Shown here one piece after another: positions 62,613 through 64,000 of a stretch of 64,000 nt of DNA (positions are counted from its first letter, which is position 1; each line of letters begins with the position of its first letter). The notes below the pieces were generated by a model. The model ran no database searches and was not told the DNA's origin. It saw only the letters and a program-made list of their open reading frames with translations. The position numbers were made by a program, and so were the translations under genes. Origin of the DNA: Microvirga sp. KLBC 81 (GTDB lineage: Bacteria; Pseudomonadota; Alphaproteobacteria; Rhizobiales; Beijerinckiaceae); NCBI RefSeq assembly GCF_003075415.1, contig NZ_QDAH01000024.1:1-64000 (forward strand). The letters run 5' to 3'.

Positions 62613-64000
62613 TTGGCAGCAGAATACGGTTTTTTGACCGCGATCGGCGCTAAGACCAGCTCTTCCGGAGCTGACGACTTCCACGTGCTGCAGGGAAGGC
62701 TGACGCGGGCGTTCGAATCCTTCTCCGCCCTCGATGCTCCACGAACCATTCTGATCATCCCCAGTCTCAGCATGGATCAGGAAGTGCTGGCCGGAATTTC
62801 AGGCGCCCACCACTATGAGGAGCGCATGCTCTGCTACCTCATGCTGCTTCGGCTGCCTCGCACCCGCGTGATCTACGTCTCCAGCCATCCCATTCCGGAG
62901 TCGATCATCGACTATTACCTCCACCTCCTGCCCGGAATCCCCGCGCAACACGCTCGCAGCCGCCTGACCCTTTTCGCCTGCCACGATGGCTCACCCGTTG
63001 CCCTCACCGCGAAGATCCTGGAGCGCCCTCGCCTTCTTGACCGGATCCGGTCGGCGATTCCTGACCCGGATACCGCCTACATGATCTGCTTCAACGTGAC
63101 GGAACAGGAGAGGAGTCTCGCGCTGCGCCTGAACATGCCGATCTACGGCTGCGATCCAGACCTGTTGCATTGGGGCTCGAAGAGCGGCTCCCGCAAAATT
63201 TTCCGAGAAGCGGGCATCGACATGCCCGCAGGCTATGAAGATCTCCGCCAGACTGACGAGATCATCGGGGCTCTCATGGAGTTGAAGGCGCGCCACCCCG
63301 GCCTCAAACGTGCGGTAGTAAAACTCGACGAAGGCTTCTCTGGTGAAGGCAATGCCATATTCTCGTATGAAGGGTCACCTGCAAGCACCAGCCTAAGGGC
63401 CTGGATCAAAGAAAAGCTTCCTGATCTGGCCTTCGAGGCGAAGGACATGACTTGGGAGTTGTTTGCGGAAAAGCTCTCAGCGATGGGAGGCATCGTGGAG
63501 GAGTTCATCGAGGGCGAGATCAAGCGCTCACCCTCCGCCCAATTTCGTGTCGATCCGCTCGGCCGATTGGAGGCGATCTCAACCCATGACCAGGTCTTGG
63601 GCGGCGAGAGTGGCCAGGTTTTTCTCGGTTGTCTGTTCCCGGCTGACGAGGCCTATCGCCTCCAGATCCAGGAAAGCGGTCTCAAGGCGGCACGCATTCT
63701 TGCCAATATAGGCGTCCTCGGGCGCTTTGCCATCGACTTCCTTTCCGTGAAGGATGGCGAGGAATGGCGCCACTACGCCATCGAAATCAATCTGCGCCGC
63801 GGCGGCACGACGCATCCCTTCATCATGCTCGAGTTTCTCACCGAGGGGCAATACGACCCCGGCACCGGCACGTTCCTCACACCGTCCGGACAGGCACGCT
63901 GCTACTACGCATCCGACAACGTGCAGTCGCATGCGTATCGCGGTCTTCTCCCAGCAGACCTCATCGACATTGCCGCCCTGAACTGCCTTCATTTCGACGG
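62613..64000 (+). CDS. ATP-grasp protein related to the PGM1 peptide ligase, 3' incomplete
   Basis: An open frame of at least 462 codons runs off the right end. It contains IYGCDPDLLHWGSKSGSRKI, a nucleotide-loop-like AVVKLDEGFSGEGNAIF, VEEFIEGEIKRSPSAQF, and metal/phosphate residues in YAIEINLRRGGTTHPF. These resemble the PGM1-type ATP-grasp ligase (amino-acid or peptide ligation). The frame has no ATG until residue about 53; a TTG at 62613, with GGGGG five bases upstream, is the best start. GTG and other TTG codons nearby are alternatives, and the frame stays open to about 62445. Divergent from the PAS kinase (202 bases). The substrate cannot be inferred. Confidence 0.7.
   Translation, partial: MAAEYGFLTAIGAKTSSSGADDFHVLQGRLTRAFESFSALDAPRTILIIPSLSMDQEVLAGISGAHHYEERMLCYLMLLRLPRTRVIYVSSHPIPESIIDYYLHLLPGIPAQHARSRLTLFACHDGSPVALTAKILERPRLLDRIRSAIPDPDTAYMICFNVTEQERSLALRLNMPIYGCDPDLLHWGSKSGSRKIFREAGIDMPAGYEDLRQTDEIIGALMELKARHPGLKRAVVKLDEGFSGEGNAIFSYEGSPASTSLRAWIKEKLPDLAFEAKDMTWELFAEKLSAMGGIVEEFIEGEIKRSPSAQFRVDPLGRLEAISTHDQVLGGESGQVFLGCLFPADEAYRLQIQESGLKAARILANIGVLGRFAIDFLSVKDGEEWRHYAIEINLRRGGTTHPFIMLEFLTEGQYDPGTGTFLTPSGQARCYYASDNVQSHAYRGLLPADLIDIAALNCLHFD

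Noticed and set aside
1-64000. CRISPR arrays, prophage or insertion-sequence genes
   Set aside because: No regularly spaced direct repeats, no transposase, integrase or phage structural genes were seen.

Overview
The window is GC-rich and tightly packed, apparently chromosomal DNA of an alphaproteobacterium of the order Hyphomicrobiales (Rhizobiales). The evidence is a ChvE/GguAB sugar transporter, the non-phosphorylative L-arabinose pathway, FixK/FNR-type boxes, HWE/HisKA_2 kinases, an IalB-family protein, opgGH, and the mfd-sdhE / recG / glmS / glmU neighbourhood. Gene content suggests a Methylobacteriaceae or Microvirga-like organism, but that is inference. I saw no rRNA, tRNA, CRISPR array, insertion sequence or prophage.

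Layout. (1) 1-12.6 kb is a pentose/hexose locus. On the minus strand lie a galactofuranose/arabinose-type ABC transporter (ytfQ-ytfR-ytfT-yjfF), a GntR/FCD regulator, the chvE-gguA-gguB transporter and the first 25 codons of an aldehyde dehydrogenase. Divergently on the plus strand lie L-arabonate dehydratase and L-2-keto-3-deoxyarabonate dehydratase. Together they import L-arabinose and related sugars and convert arabonate to 2-oxoglutarate. (2) 12.6-24.9 kb is a low-oxygen/stress cluster: two universal stress proteins, alcohol dehydrogenase, cytochrome c, a CPSF-like metallo-beta-lactamase RNase, DUF1003, a pfkB-glgP-quinone reductase operon, a PAS protein and D-lactate dehydrogenase. Four perfect and one imperfect TTGAT-N4-(A/G)TCAA boxes sit between these genes. 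(3) 25.2-38.3 kb holds rimO, a nicotinamidase, a nucleoside-type (BMP) ABC operon, a UbiH-like monooxygenase, an AEC transporter, hspQ, an IalB-like protein, an orphan peptide-binding protein and a degenerate receiver.

(4) 38.3-47.9 kb is housekeeping: mfd, sdhE, recG, glmS, glmU. (5) 48.0-54.8 kb has opgG-opgH for periplasmic glucans, a LysR regulator, a DUF1127 protein and a Na/phosphate cotransporter. (6) 55.0-64 kb is more accessory. It holds a frameshifted C-terminal relic of an acetyl-CoA hydrolase/CoA-transferase, a small protein with an RNA-polymerase-alpha-CTD-like helix-hairpin-helix, and an RTX protein with an embedded CBM2-like carbohydrate-binding module behind a hairpin that contains its ribosome-binding site. 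A three-gene two-component operon follows. At the edge is an incomplete ATP-grasp protein resembling the PGM1 peptide ligase.

The best candidates for something undescribed are the RTX-CBM2 protein, the box-linked low-oxygen cluster and the ATP-grasp gene running off the right end.
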